Shown: one piece after another, positions 54,843 to 63,746 of the stretch
Position numbering within the stretch: position 1 is the first letter of the stretch
Layout of the letters: each line of letters starts with the position of its first letter
NCBI GenBank assembly: GCA_003133225.1
Contig: PKWL01000120.1
Span: 1-64,000, forward strand
Length of the DNA stretch: 64,000 nucleotides
Source of the DNA: Janthinobacterium sp.
Lineage (GTDB): Bacteria > Pseudomonadota > Gammaproteobacteria > Burkholderiales > Burkholderiaceae_D
Reading direction: 5' to 3'
Program-made: the position numbers and the translations under genes
The notes under the pieces: generated by a model
Database searches by the model: none
Told to the model about the DNA's origin: nothing
Seen by the model: only the letters and a program-made list of their open reading frames with translations

Positions 54843-55820
54843 ATGGTCAGTGTGAGTGGTGAAAATGGTGCAGCGGCTGGCGCTATGAGCGGCGCGTATG
54901 TGTTGGCGATCCACGGCGGCGCAGGTGCGATCGCGGCGGATCGGAATGCCGCACCCTACCACGCGGCGCTAAAGCTAGCAGCGGCGGAGGGCGAGTTCGT
55001 GCTGGCACGCGGTGGCAGCGCGCTCGATGCCGTGGTGGCGGCCGTCGTCGCCATGGAGGATTGCATATTGTTCAACGCTGGCCGGGGTTCGGTCTACACC
55101 TCTGATTTTCGGCAAGAAATGGATGCGATCGTGATGGACGGCGCGCGCATGACTGCGGGCGCCGTCACCGGCGTGCGCACGGTCACCCATCCGGTCTTGC
55201 TGGCGCGCGCCGTGATGGAGCAAACTGCTTGCGTGATGCTGGCCGGCGAGGGTGCCGAGCGCTTTGCACGCGAAGCCGGCTTTGCCGTAACGGCGCCGGA
55301 GTATTTCGCGTCACCGGCGCGACTAGAGGAACTGCGCCGGGCCAAGGCCGGCAACCTAGATGATGACAGCATTTTGGCAGCGCCGATCGATCCCGATACC
55401 AAGGTCGGCACCGTCGGCGCCGTTGCGCGCGACCGTCTCGGCAATCTGGCCAGCGCTGTCTCGACCGGCGGACAGACCAACAAATGGCCGGGACGAGTGG
55501 GCGATACGCCCATTGTTGGCGCCGGTTGCTATGCCGACAACCGTAGCGTCGCAGTAGCGGCAACCGGCTCCGGCGAGCATATCATGCGTGCCGTGCTCGC
55601 GCGCGACATCGCAGCGCGCATCGAGTACGCCGGCGCGACATTGGTCGATGCGGCCCGTCTGGCGCTGTGCGATATGCTCAAAAACATCGGTGGCAGGGGT
55701 GGGGTGGTCGCCATCGATCACGCCGGCAACATGACCATGCCCTTCACCACGAGTGGCATGTACCGCGCCTCGGTGCGCGAGAACGAAGCGATTGTTAGCG
55801 CCATCTTCTTTGATGCGTAA
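54843..55820 (+). CDS. iaaA: Isoaspartyl peptidase/L-asparaginase (Ntn-hydrolase)
   Basis: This is a 325-residue plant-type asparaginase precursor that cleaves itself into two subunits and then hydrolyses isoaspartyl dipeptides. The N-terminal part reads YVLAIHGGAGAI, FNAGRGSVYTSDFRQEMDAI and MDGARMTAGAV. The autocleavage site is in TKVGTVGAVARDRLGN, where the threonine becomes the new N-terminus, followed by STGGQTNKWPGRVGDTPIVG and TGSGEHIMR. The start is not certain: ATGs at 54843 and 54885 are both reasonable and a longer frame begins at 54804. It may recycle damaged proteins or take up peptides. Confidence 0.95.
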   Translation: MVSVSGENGAAAGAMSGAYVLAIHGGAGAIAADRNAAPYHAALKLAAAEGEFVLARGGSALDAVVAAVVAMEDCILFNAGRGSVYTSDFRQEMDAIVMDGARMTAGAVTGVRTVTHPVLLARAVMEQTACVMLAGEGAERFAREAGFAVTAPEYFASPARLEELRRAKAGNLDDDSILAAPIDPDTKVGTVGAVARDRLGNLASAVSTGGQTNKWPGRVGDTPIVGAGCYADNRSVAVAATGSGEHIMRAVLARDIAARIEYAGATLVDAARLALCDMLKNIGGRGGVVAIDHAGNMTMPFTTSGMYRASVRENEAIVSAIFFDA

Positions 55821-55988
55821 CGCCCGCAGCCATCGCCTGGATTTCATCGTCCACACTTCGGTCTGCGAAGCCCATGTGCGCGTCCTCAACTGCGCTTGCG
55901 ACGCTCGTGTCTGCGGTCGCATTCGTGCGGCCGGTTATTGCGTTCCGCGTTCAAAATAGGGTGTCGCCTCATCAATTGTGGACAAAAC

Positions 55989-56792
55989 ATGCTACTTTCC
56001 ACCTTCAACGTGAATGGAATTAACAGTCGGCTTCCAGCTCTGCTGCAGTGGCTGGGAGAAAAGCAGCCGGACGTGGCCTGCCTACAAGAGCTGAAGGCGG
56101 TGCAAGAGAATTTTCCCCAAGCTGCGATTAATGAGGCTGGCTATTACGCCGTTTGGCATGGGCAAAAAAGCTGGAACGGGGTCGCGATCCTTGCGCGCGG
56201 CACCACACCGCAGGAGGTGGGGCGCGGTCTTCCGGGTGACTGCGAGGATGAGCAAAGCCGCTATATCGAGGCCATGGTTAATGGATTGTTGATCGCAAGC
56301 TTGTATCTGCCAAACGGGAACCCCGCACCCGGGCCAAAATTCGATTACAAAATAAAATGGTTCGAACGACTGATTTCGCATGCAGCCGAGCTGCTTGCCG
56401 GTGGTGCGCCGGTCGTCTTGGCGGGCGATTTCAACGTCATTCCAACCGATCTCGATGTCTATAAGCCTGAGCGCTGGCTCAACGATGCGCTGTTCCGCCC
56501 CGAGACGCGGGATGCATTTCGCCGTCTGCTTGCGCAGGGCTGGTGCGATGCGCTGCGCACTATGCATCCGGGCGAGCGGATCTATACCTTTTGGGATTAT
56601 TTCCGCAATGCGTACGGGCGCAATGCCGGGCTGCGCATCGATCATCTATTGCTGAGCCCATCGCTGGCCGGCTCCTTGCAGGCGGCCGGCGTCGACTGCG
56701 ATATGCGAGGGCGTGAAAAGCCGAGCGACCATGCGCCAACGTGGATTGAGCTGGACTGGAAAAGCCATTCCCCGATCCCCGGGCCAAGATGA
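55989..56792 (+). CDS. xthA: Exodeoxyribonuclease III
   Basis: This is a 267-residue cytoplasmic AP endonuclease and 3'-5' exonuclease of base-excision repair. The exonuclease-endonuclease-phosphatase fold is complete: STFNVNGINSRLPALL, ACLQELKAVQENFP with the metal-binding Glu, VLAGDFNVIPTDLDVY with the catalytic Asp and Asn, and the final SDHAPTW with the catalytic His. ATG at 55989 matches the family start; the earlier 31 codons lack resemblance. It lies 168 bases after the asparaginase gene on the same strand and may be partly co-transcribed. Confidence 0.95.
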   Translation: MLLSTFNVNGINSRLPALLQWLGEKQPDVACLQELKAVQENFPQAAINEAGYYAVWHGQKSWNGVAILARGTTPQEVGRGLPGDCEDEQSRYIEAMVNGLLIASLYLPNGNPAPGPKFDYKIKWFERLISHAAELLAGGAPVVLAGDFNVIPTDLDVYKPERWLNDALFRPETRDAFRRLLAQGWCDALRTMHPGERIYTFWDYFRNAYGRNAGLRIDHLLLSPSLAGSLQAAGVDCDMRGREKPSDHAPTWIELDWKSHSPIPGPR

Positions 56793-56839
56793 ATCGTCGC
56801 CCGGGGCGAACGCAGGAACTAAGAACCGCCCGAGGGCGG
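56777..56839. terminator. Two hairpins after xthA
   Basis: CCCCGGGC (56777-56784) pairs with GCCCGGGG (56799-56806), with the xthA stop codon inside the loop. A second hairpin, CCGCCC/GGGCGG, lies at 56826-56839. Neither has a clear T-run, so they may form a weak or Rho-dependent end for xthA. Confidence 0.45.
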
Positions 56840-57133
56840 CGCGTCCCGCGTGGCGTTAATGCCATTGGACGGTCATAGCAGAGTCGGAAATTGGCGGCTA
56901 GGCCCATGCCCTTGGGGCAGCGAAGGCGTTCCTTCGGTTTTCGCATATGATGAACAATCTTACAAGGTGCATCCAGTAGGCCCAGACAAACCGATGCATC
57001 GGTTGACGCATCAGTGCGTAGGCACCGGACGGGATGGCCAAGGGAAAAGCCCGCCCGTTGGGAATGCATAGAGCGAAGTGTCTTCAATGCGCAAATGCCA
57101 GCATTTTAATTTAGGTATGTGAAAGAAGGAAAA

Positions 57134-57844
57134 ATGACGACCATCGAACTACCTTTTCGGGCAACAACGGCGCAGGCTTGCCACTGGCTTGCGCAACAAA
57201 CTGGTACGCCATGGGCGTTGGCGGGCATGCTAGAGAGCGGCTTAACCCCCTATGTTTGGCTGGACTATGATGCTGACTATCCTGCGCTGTTTGGCGATGC
57301 GAATGGTGGTTACCCGGCGCCGATTTTTTTTGAAGGCGATACCCAACGACTGGCAGCCGGAAGCGAGGATGTGCTCATCACGATCACGAAAGACGCCTAT
57401 AAGATCGTGACGCAACTCAAGCCTCCAGGCTTTCGAAGGGCTTTGCATGAGTTACGTTTTCTAAAGAGGGATCTGGAGCGTTTAGTGAGCAAACTCAAAC
57501 GCGAGGCCGAACCCGAACTAGTCAAAACTGAGGGGGCAAAAGAGTCACAGATGGGCATCAACAAAGTGCAGGTGTTGACGGCTTTTGCCGGCCTGGTGAA
57601 AATTGATCTGGAACGGGCCCTTGACAGCAACGGCGGTATATTTGGCGATGAGGGGGCAAGGGTTAAAGGCAGTGCCAAAAAAACGAAAAACAAAGCCCTG
57701 TGGAATCCGGTCACGTTGGCGCTGGGATTAAATGATGTGTATCGGGTTCCGATGTCACATCTAAGCAGAGCCTTTGGTGGACATGATTTTTTGTCCGCGT
57801 GGGCTACACAATGGAGCCATACTTTGGCGCTACTGGGTAACTAA
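57134..57844 (+). CDS. Hypothetical protein, unrecognised
   Basis: This is a 236-residue soluble protein. The start is ATG at 57134, preceded by GAAGGAAAA; a GTG at 57119 is also in frame. An N-terminal region (TTAQACHWLAQQTGTPWALA) resembles small helical domains but matches nothing named. The middle has VWLDYDADYPALFGDANG, and the C-terminal half is Lys-rich with a long charged helix (ELRFLKRDLERLVSKLKREA). The end reads VYRVPMSHLSRAFGGHDFLS. No signal peptide or membrane segment is seen. A phage or mobile origin is possible but there is no other phage gene here. Confidence 0.6.
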   Translation: MTTIELPFRATTAQACHWLAQQTGTPWALAGMLESGLTPYVWLDYDADYPALFGDANGGYPAPIFFEGDTQRLAAGSEDVLITITKDAYKIVTQLKPPGFRRALHELRFLKRDLERLVSKLKREAEPELVKTEGAKESQMGINKVQVLTAFAGLVKIDLERALDSNGGIFGDEGARVKGSAKKTKNKALWNPVTLALGLNDVYRVPMSHLSRAFGGHDFLSAWATQWSHTLALLGN

Positions 57845-58039
57845 GGCCAGTGTCGTAGTCTCCTGTCATGTCATGTCCTGTCATGCCATAGCCGGCATGC
57901 CGTCCTTCCAGACCCGGCCAAAAGCGCTTGGCGCAGGCAAATGCAAAAGTTGGCCTGGATAAAAAACTGAGCAATTCCCATCACTAATTTGGCTTCGCGC
58001 TAAGGCCAGACGCCCATGTTTTTGAAGCTTGAGCCTGGA

Positions 58040-59149
58040 TTAGAATTTCACGCGCAGACCTGCAGCCAAACCTGTGCGCTCACTGCCACCTGGAATTGAC
58101 AGGACATCTTTGCTTGCAACTTCACCGCCGCCCAAAGTAGTGTGGTCGATTTCGACATAGATGTCGGTTCGCTTGGACAGGTTGCGGTCGGCGACTGCAT
58201 AGACGGTGGAAACTCTTCCGCTATTGCCTAGGTCCGAATCGTTTTTCACCCCGTCATGCATGTAACCCACGGTGTAGGCCACGACCGGCGTCGCCTGGAA
58301 CACGAAGCCGGTGCTCCACACTTGGTCGTACCGCCGCAGGACCGTATTCGTGTTGGCTACCAAGGTGGTATTGGCCAGTGGGCCGCCACTCAAGTCCGCC
58401 GCCGTACTAAAGCGCGCATCGCGCTTCGCATCAAAATAGGACAAAAACAACGTTGCCGGACCGGCGACGTAGTAAGCGCCCAAGCCCCAAACTTTCAGCA
58501 AATTCGCATTTGCATCTTTGGATTGCTGGTAGACGCCACCAACGCTAAGCGGGCCTAGCGCATACATCAAGGAGAATGCACTGGTGGCGCCAATGCTCGT
58601 TGCGCCGGCGACGCCGCCAATCGAATACTGGGCTTGCGCCTTGATCGAACCCCTGTGGTAGGTGTATTCCAGCGAATTGTCGAAGCGAGCGCCATACAGT
58701 CCAGTTTGCCATGCGACCTCCGTGGCATTGCCTTGCTCAGTGGCGAGGCCACGACCGAGAGGAGCATAGCTGCCCAGTGTTTGGTAGGCGAGCCCATATT
58801 GGCGACCAGCATCAATTTCACCCAAAGAGCTATTCTTCAAACCGACCCATGCCTGATTGCCGAACAATTGGCCTTGGTTGCCGAGGGTGCCCGTGCTGCT
58901 GCCGAAACCAGCCTCCAGATTGAACACAGCGCTAGTGCCATCGCCCATGTCTTCCGAGCCTGTAAATCCAACGCGAGAGTCTTCGAATACGCCGTTGCCC
59001 AATTCGGTTTTGCGGCCGCCAGCAGCGTTGGCATTGGTCGTGGAGCGAACGGCGGCATCAATTACGCCGTACACCGTTACATTTGATTGCGCCAGTGCAA
59101 TCGAAGAAAATACTCCCAATACGGCGAATGTAAGAAGTGATTTTTTCAT
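58040..59149 (-). CDS. Gram-negative porin (Burkholderiales type)
   Basis: This is a 369-residue outer-membrane porin. The signal peptide KKSLLTFAVLGVFSSIALAQ is cleaved after ALA, the mature start SNVTVYGVIDAAVR is diagnostic, and the C-terminus ends in the outer-membrane aromatic signature LRVKF. Between them are alternating beta strands with periplasmic turns (SRVGFTGSEDMGDGTSAVFN and QYGLAYQTLGSYAPLGRG). It forms trimeric water-filled channels for small solutes. The upstream ~330 bases are unusually AT-rich, which fits a strong and regulated promoter, but no named operator could be assigned. Confidence 0.95.
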   Translation of the reverse strand: MKKSLLTFAVLGVFSSIALAQSNVTVYGVIDAAVRSTTNANAAGGRKTELGNGVFEDSRVGFTGSEDMGDGTSAVFNLEAGFGSSTGTLGNQGQLFGNQAWVGLKNSSLGEIDAGRQYGLAYQTLGSYAPLGRGLATEQGNATEVAWQTGLYGARFDNSLEYTYHRGSIKAQAQYSIGGVAGATSIGATSAFSLMYALGPLSVGGVYQQSKDANANLLKVWGLGAYYVAGPATLFLSYFDAKRDARFSTAADLSGGPLANTTLVANTNTVLRRYDQVWSTGFVFQATPVVAYTVGYMHDGVKNDSDLGNSGRVSTVYAVADRNLSKRTDIYVEIDHTTLGGGEVASKDVLSIPGGSERTGLAAGLRVKF

Positions 59150-59625
59150 TTTTGAATGGCCCTAAAAAGTTATTCAGCTACATGTTGTATCTTGGTAATC
59201 CTGCATTGCAGAACCTCCCCTTAAATATTTAGATTATTTACCACGAAAAATACGCCGGGCATGCAAACGTGCCCATGTGTTTTGATTTTAATCAGTCAGC
59301 GCAAAATAACAAAATTTTCAAGATATGCCTCATCATTGTAAATTTATTAAATTTTAACAATTTTATTAAAAGACGGTTCAAATTTGGTCAGTTAAGTATC
59401 AAATAGTTAAAAAAATAATGGGGCAAAGATTAGGAGAGAGTGTCACGCTTTGTCATTTCATTTATGCATCTAATCAATTTACTTCACGCAATGACGCGAC
59501 CGTGGATCCGCCCAGTTGCCCGGCGCCGCTGGCGCGCGCGTCGGCGACGATCGAGTCGTGGTCCCGGAGGACGATTCTGGCAGGCGCGAAGTAGGGGGAA
59601 ATTCGTGGTTGTTATGAACTCGTTT
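59150..59625. promoter_or_regulatory. AT-rich region upstream of the porin gene
   Basis: Bases 59150-59440 are very AT-rich, with long A and T runs around 59310-59410, next to the porin start at 59149. This is a likely promoter and regulatory zone. No box was assigned. The remainder up to 59625 is the remains of the 3' end of the hydrolase region. Confidence 0.5.
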
Positions 59626-60335
59626 TCAAGAAATCGGTCCGGAAGGATACGGGCCATGAACGGGCCGCACGGATGCCTGCGCCAGCGCTGCATGCCCCAA
59701 ATGCTGCGTGAACCATGATGCGGCAAGGGTCGCAACCGTTTCGAGCTTGCCAGGCTCTTCAAATAGATGGCTCGCGCCATCCACGATTTCGAAGTTTTTT
59801 CACACTGGAGCACGGCGTAGGTTACGCGATTGAGTTCGATAACGACTTCGTCAAGGCCGCCGACAATGAGCAGGGTTGGTGTTTGCACACCGCTAAGGGC
59901 GAGTAGGCCGGCCAGGTCCGTGCGCCCGCCGCGCGAGACGAGCGCGGCGATGACGGTCTCGCGCTGGGCCGCTACTCGCAGCGCCGCCGCCGCGCCCGTG
60001 CTTGCGCCAAACAGGCCGATGGGCAGCGTCTGGGTGCGGTTGTCGAGCAGGCAGTCGGTGCATCCATTTAGTCGTTCTGTCAGCAAGGAAATATTGAAGC
60101 GGGTTTTTTCGTCTCGATCTTCTTGCTCCGTTAGCAAATCCATCAACAGGGTCCCCATGCGTTGGTTGCGTAGTGCGCGAGCGACATAATTGTTGCGCGG
60201 GCTGAGGCGGCTGCTGCCGCTGCCGTGGGAGAACAGAACCACGCCGATTGGGTTCGGCGGCAATTCCAACATGCCTTCCATACGCACTGATCCACACTTA
60301 ATCTGGACCAGTTCTCTCTGTTCTGATAGGTTCAT
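59626..60335 (-). pseudogene. Alpha/beta hydrolase with a frameshift
   Basis: This is a dienelactone-hydrolase-like alpha/beta hydrolase. From ATG at 60335 (GGGAGAGAAA upstream) the frame reads GVVLFSHGSGSSRLSPRN, GLFGASTGAAAALRVAA with the nucleophile Ser, and LLIVGGLDEVVIELNR. At a run of six A near 59796-59800 the correct sequence changes frame. The other frame gives FEIVDGASHLFEEPGKLETV and then ASWFTQHLGHAALAQA, the expected C-terminal end with the catalytic His, stopping near 59626. The as-read frame instead runs on to 59484 with basic nonsense. One base has been lost, or the run length is misread. Confidence 0.75.
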
Positions 60336-60537
60336 TTTCTCTCCCGTCTGCCAGCACCACGTCACCCTCTTGGCTCGACCTGCCATCCGTGGCGATTAGC
60401 CTGTTCGTACCGGTAGCGGGAGAATCAAAAGCGGAGTGCTTCAAAAAAGCCGCTGCCAAGACCATCATCGATGACGTATCGCCTTGCACCGTTGGCAGCG
60501 CGGTTGCCCGCCATGTACCTTTGCCGGCCACGTACTT

Positions 60538-61011
60538 TTATGTGCGTTGGTAGAGGCCGATCAGTTCTGCTCGTTCGACGATATGCCCTTCCATCGCGGC
60601 CTCCAGTCGGGCTTTGTTCGGCTTGCCAAGGTCAGGCAGCATGACGTCCACAGCATAGAGCTTAAAGAAATAGCGATGGCGACCGATAGGAGGGCAGGGG
60701 CCGCCATAGCCATTGCGTTGCCAATCGTTGAGACCTTCACGAGTTCCGAGCGGCAGATTGATCGCGCCCACGGCTTGCGGCAAGCCGATGGTGCCGGGTG
60801 GAATATCGTAGAGCACCCAATGCACCCAAGTTGTTTTCGGGGCTGCGGGATCAGGCGCATCCGGGTCGTCGACGACGAGGGCAAGGCTTTTTGCTGCAGG
60901 AGGAATATTGGCCCAGGCTAAGGGCGGAGAAATATTTGTACCATCACAGGTATAAGCGGTCGGAATGGCGCCGCCCGATTGAAAAACGGATGATTCCAGA
61001 ACCATGCTCAT
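60538..61011 (-). CDS. YbhB/YbcL family Raf kinase inhibitor-like protein
   Basis: This is a 157-residue PEBP-fold protein. Family segments are clear: FQSGGAIPTAYTCDGTNISP, PPAAKSLALVVDDPDAPDPA with the ligand-pocket Asp-Pro, WVHWVLYDIPPGTIGLPQAV, and the C-terminal YGGPCPPIGRHRYFFKLYAV with PPxGxHRY. AAAAGGAGA before ATG at 61011 sets the start. Members are widespread in bacteria and their cellular role is not firmly known; binding of anions or phospholipids is suspected. It is convergent with nothing and lies between decayed genes. Confidence 0.93.
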   Translation of the reverse strand: MSMVLESSVFQSGGAIPTAYTCDGTNISPPLAWANIPPAAKSLALVVDDPDAPDPAAPKTTWVHWVLYDIPPGTIGLPQAVGAINLPLGTREGLNDWQRNGYGGPCPPIGRHRYFFKLYAVDVMLPDLGKPNKARLEAAMEGHIVERAELIGLYQRT

Positions 61012-61090
61012 TGGCTTCTCCTTTTCATTGGGTCGTAACAATTTAGAAATTAGACCTGGTTATAGTCGAATCGTGCGAATTTTCATCCAG

Positions 61091-61419
61091 TCAGACGGCG
61101 TTTCGGGAGCTGGCAAGGCGCGGCTCACCCGGATTCGCAGAAACGCTCATCCTCACCTTTGCGTTGCCAGCCATAAAGGATACCAGTGCATCTGTTGGGC
61201 TTGGTGACCCAGTGGCGACGGTCGCGAGCGCGTGCGACTTCGCGTCACGCGAGATGCGATCGAGCAGTGCCTGATCGCGTATTGACAATGTTGGTTGAGC
61301 GCGCTAGGCGCTTGCACGGCGGCATTGATCAAACGCCGAATGGCGGACTCATCGCCGGCTTGCGCCGTAAATTCTCACGTTGAGCGGCGTCTACAGATCG
61401 CCTCGTTGTGTCAGATGTC
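61091..61419 (-). pseudogene. Nitroreductase-family remnant
   Basis: Read on the minus strand in pieces, the sequence shows CRRRST, EFTAQAGDESAIRRLINAAV and QAPSALNQ, then in another frame IRDQALLDRISRDAKSHALA. This is the FMN-binding N-terminal half of a nitroreductase (typical form TRRSxRxFT...AIRRLIDAAVQAPSALNQ...VIRDQALL). In-frame TGA codons at 61411-61413 and 61375-61377 and a shift near 61287 break it. The C-terminal half is missing and replaced by unrelated sequence. Nonfunctional. Confidence 0.7.
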
Positions 61420-61644
61420 AAGCGTCGCCGGCACAAGTGCCTTTCATGGAAGTGGCCGTCGCGCTTCGCGCGGACAAGGCATTCGTGTCGGTGCGGCGAA
61501 CACGGCCGTGTCGATCGATTGGTCGCTCGGAATTGGGTGCATGTTAAAGGAGCTTCGTCCAGTGCGTCGAACAGCCCGATGTCGAGGGCCGATGCGCGCC
61601 GCGGCGAGAACGCAATCTGCTCCAATTGACGCCGTTAGAACAAT
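61420..61644. other. Stretch between nitroreductase relic and DUF3297 gene
   Basis: No recognisable gene. Open frames here are accidental or continue from the relic. Confidence 0.4.
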
Positions 61645-61890
61645 TTATCGATAAAACGCTTCGACCTTGCCCTTCAATTTGATCAGCATGGGATTACCCT
61701 TACGATCCAACGTCTTGCCGGCAGGTACTTTAATCCAGCCCTCGCTAATGCAATACTCCTCGACATCCAAACGCTCTTTGTCATTTAATTTAATTCCTAC
61801 CTCACGTTGGAACGCGGCAGGGATGTGGTAAGGACTGCGTGGATCAATCGATAGACGATCAGGCAAAGGGGGGAATGTAGAGGTATTCAT
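61645..61890 (-). CDS. DUF3297 family protein
   Basis: This is an 81-residue soluble protein matching DUF3297 across its length: LPDRLSIDPRSPYHIPAAFQ, the block VGIKLNDKERLDVEEYCISE, and GWIKVPAGKTLDRKGNPMLI with the terminal VEAFYR. The cellular role is unknown. The start is set at ATG 61890; an in-frame TTG nine bases earlier follows GGAGGATAA more closely and could be used. It seems monocistronic. Confidence 0.9.
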   Translation of the reverse strand: MNTSTFPPLPDRLSIDPRSPYHIPAAFQREVGIKLNDKERLDVEEYCISEGWIKVPAGKTLDRKGNPMLIKLKGKVEAFYR

Positions 61891-62222
61891 GGGCGTCAAT
61901 TATCCTCCAGAAACACCATCAGTACAACGGCCCATCGCGAAAGGAGGCCGCCGTTGCCAACGACAACTGTTCGTTAACCGAGGAACCTTCCCGCCGATTA
62001 CCGATTCGCGCCGATTCGCACCTAAGGTAGCCAAAGGGGTAGCCAAAGGCCAGAACGGACGCCGCCGTCCGCAGCATGTCGAACGACGGCACATTGAAAA
62101 TCAGCAGGCTGGCTCAATTTGTTCCGGAAAACAAGGCGAACTCGTGGGCAATAAGTCCCTGAATGAAAATGTGGGGGGATCTCCTACGATCATCGAGCTC
62201 ATGAACTGACCGGGCCCCAGTC
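61891..62222. other. Intergenic stretch with a short direct repeat
   Basis: No gene is supported. GGTAGCCAAAGG occurs twice in tandem (62026-62037 and 62038-62049), and CCGATTCGC is repeated just before. A plus-strand frame (61889-62209) overlaps the DUF3297 start and lacks features. Confidence 0.5.
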
Positions 62223-62921
62223 CTAAAGGTGTTCGGCGAAGAAAGTGAGCGTCCGCCCGGTCGCCAGCGCAGCAGCACGCTGGTTATACACGGCTGCGCG
62301 GCCCCAACAGTTGAAGCCATGGTCGGCACCCGGGTAGTTGAAAAAAGTCGCATTCGTCTTATCTGCAAATGCAGCTTTCACCGCTGCAACCTTGGCTTGC
62401 GTGATGTGACTGTCGTTGGACGCGTAGTGGAACAAGATGGGCTGTGTAATCTGGTCGGCGATGTCCAGATGTTGATCAATACCGCCACCGTAAAAAATGA
62501 CAGCCGCATCCACATGGCTGCGCGCAGCGGCGCGATAGGCAAGTTGGCCGCCCAGACAAAACCCCAGCGTGGCGACCTTGCCCTCTAACTCAGGAAAATT
62601 GCGCAATGCTGCAACCGCATCCCCCGCATCTGCTGCCGCCTGGGCGGTATCGAGCCTCTGGTAGAATTTAAACCCCTCGCTGGTGCCGCTCTCGTCATAA
62701 GCCAGATCGACACGCGGCGCGAGGCGCCAGAACACGTCCGGCGCCAGCACCACGTACCCTGCCAAGGCGTATTGGTCCGCCACTGCGCGGATATGCTCAT
62801 TGACGCCCCAAATTTCCTGCAAAAGGACAATACCCGGCCCCTTGCCACTCGGCGGCAGAGATAAATAGGCGCCAAACCGGACCCCGCCCATGGTCGGGAT
62901 ATCGATCCAATGTCCAAGCAT
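62223..62921 (-). CDS. Dienelactone hydrolase family protein
   Basis: This is a 232-residue cytoplasmic alpha/beta hydrolase of the carboxymethylenebutenolidase type. The nucleophile is a cysteine in VATLGFCLGGQLAYRAA, as in true dienelactone hydrolases, preceded by GIVLLQEIWGVNEHIR, whose Glu is the family helper residue. The catalytic histidine is in YPGADHGFNC. AAAAGGAATAAAAG before ATG sets the start. It may act in degradation of chlorinated or ordinary aromatic lactones, or on other esters. No beta-ketoadipate genes are adjacent. Confidence 0.93.
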   Translation of the reverse strand: MLGHWIDIPTMGGVRFGAYLSLPPSGKGPGIVLLQEIWGVNEHIRAVADQYALAGYVVLAPDVFWRLAPRVDLAYDESGTSEGFKFYQRLDTAQAAADAGDAVAALRNFPELEGKVATLGFCLGGQLAYRAAARSHVDAAVIFYGGGIDQHLDIADQITQPILFHYASNDSHITQAKVAAVKAAFADKTNATFFNYPGADHGFNCWGRAAVYNQRAAALATGRTLTFFAEHL

Positions 62922-63042
62922 CTTTTATTCCTTTTAATTTTATGCAAATAGCAGCGCGATCCCAATAGTCCCGCGGATTAAGGCGGCGCCAATGGGATGG
63001 TGAAGGAACGGCGCCGGCTCGCGTCCCCCTCCATGGGCTAGC

Positions 63043-63720
63043 TTAGTCCAACAGTTTGAGCAGCGCTTTGGCCGCCGCCTCGGACGAGGCTGGGTTCTGG
63101 CCGGTGACCATGGTGCCGTCCGTGACCACATAAGACTGCCAGTCGGCTGCCTTGGAATAGACGCCGCCGTTGCTCTTTAGCATGTCTTCGACCAGGAAAG
63201 GCACGATGTGGCTTAGTCCGACTGCCTCTTCCTCCGTATTGGCGAAGCCGGTCACTTGCTTGCCTTTCACCAATGGCGTGCCGTCCGGCGCCTTGGCGCT
63301 GCGCAGTACGCCAGGCGCGTGGCAAACGGCTGCCACCGGCTTGCCGGCCGCATGCATGGCTTCGATCAATGCGATGGAAGCCTTGTCTTCCGCCAAATCC
63401 CATAAGGGGCCGTGGCCACCCGGGTAAAACACGGCGTCGTAATCGCCGGCTGACAGCTCAGCTAGTTTCAAGGTATTGCCCAGCTTCGTTTGCGCCTCCG
63501 GGTCGCTCTTGAAGCGGCGGGTGGCGGTGGTCTGAGAGTCCGGCTCGTCGCTTTTTGGATCGAGCGGCGGCTGGCCGCCCAGTGGCGAGGCTAGAGTAAT
63601 ATGAGCGCCCGCGTCTTTCAAGAGATAGTAGGGCGCGGCAAACTCTTCCAGCCAAAAACCGGTTTTATGCCCGGTATTGCCGAGCTGGTCGTGCGAAGTC
63701 AAAACCATTAGGATGTTCAT
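63043..63720 (-). CDS. DJ-1/PfpI-family type 1 glutamine amidotransferase-like protein (Hsp31-like)
   Basis: This is a 225-residue cytoplasmic protein of the DJ-1/PfpI superfamily. It has the acidic triad residue in GFWLEEFAAPYYLLKDAG, the sheet element YDAVFYPGGHGPLWDLA, and the nucleophile elbow VAAVCHAPGVLRSA with the cysteine. The layout matches glyoxalase III/Hsp31-like proteins that detoxify methylglyoxal. CAGGAGC upstream supports ATG at 63720. A larger and diverged relative lies at 53717-54613. The oxidoreductase gene lies directly upstream on the same strand (26-base gap), so these may form one operon. Confidence 0.92.
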   Translation of the reverse strand: MNILMVLTSHDQLGNTGHKTGFWLEEFAAPYYLLKDAGAHITLASPLGGQPPLDPKSDEPDSQTTATRRFKSDPEAQTKLGNTLKLAELSAGDYDAVFYPGGHGPLWDLAEDKASIALIEAMHAAGKPVAAVCHAPGVLRSAKAPDGTPLVKGKQVTGFANTEEEAVGLSHIVPFLVEDMLKSNGGVYSKAADWQSYVVTDGTMVTGQNPASSEAAAKALLKLLD

Positions 63721-63746
63721 TTGGGCTCCTGCTGTGGTGGATGGGG

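Noticed and set aside
57860-57895. Repeated CCTGTCATG units after the hypothetical gene, considered as a CRISPR-like or satellite repeat
   Set aside because: Only two or three imperfect units over ~36 bases without spacers; a simple local repeat.
62026-62049. Tandem 12-base repeat GGTAGCCAAAGG, considered as an attachment site
   Set aside because: No tRNA end, integrase gene or second distant copy was found nearby.
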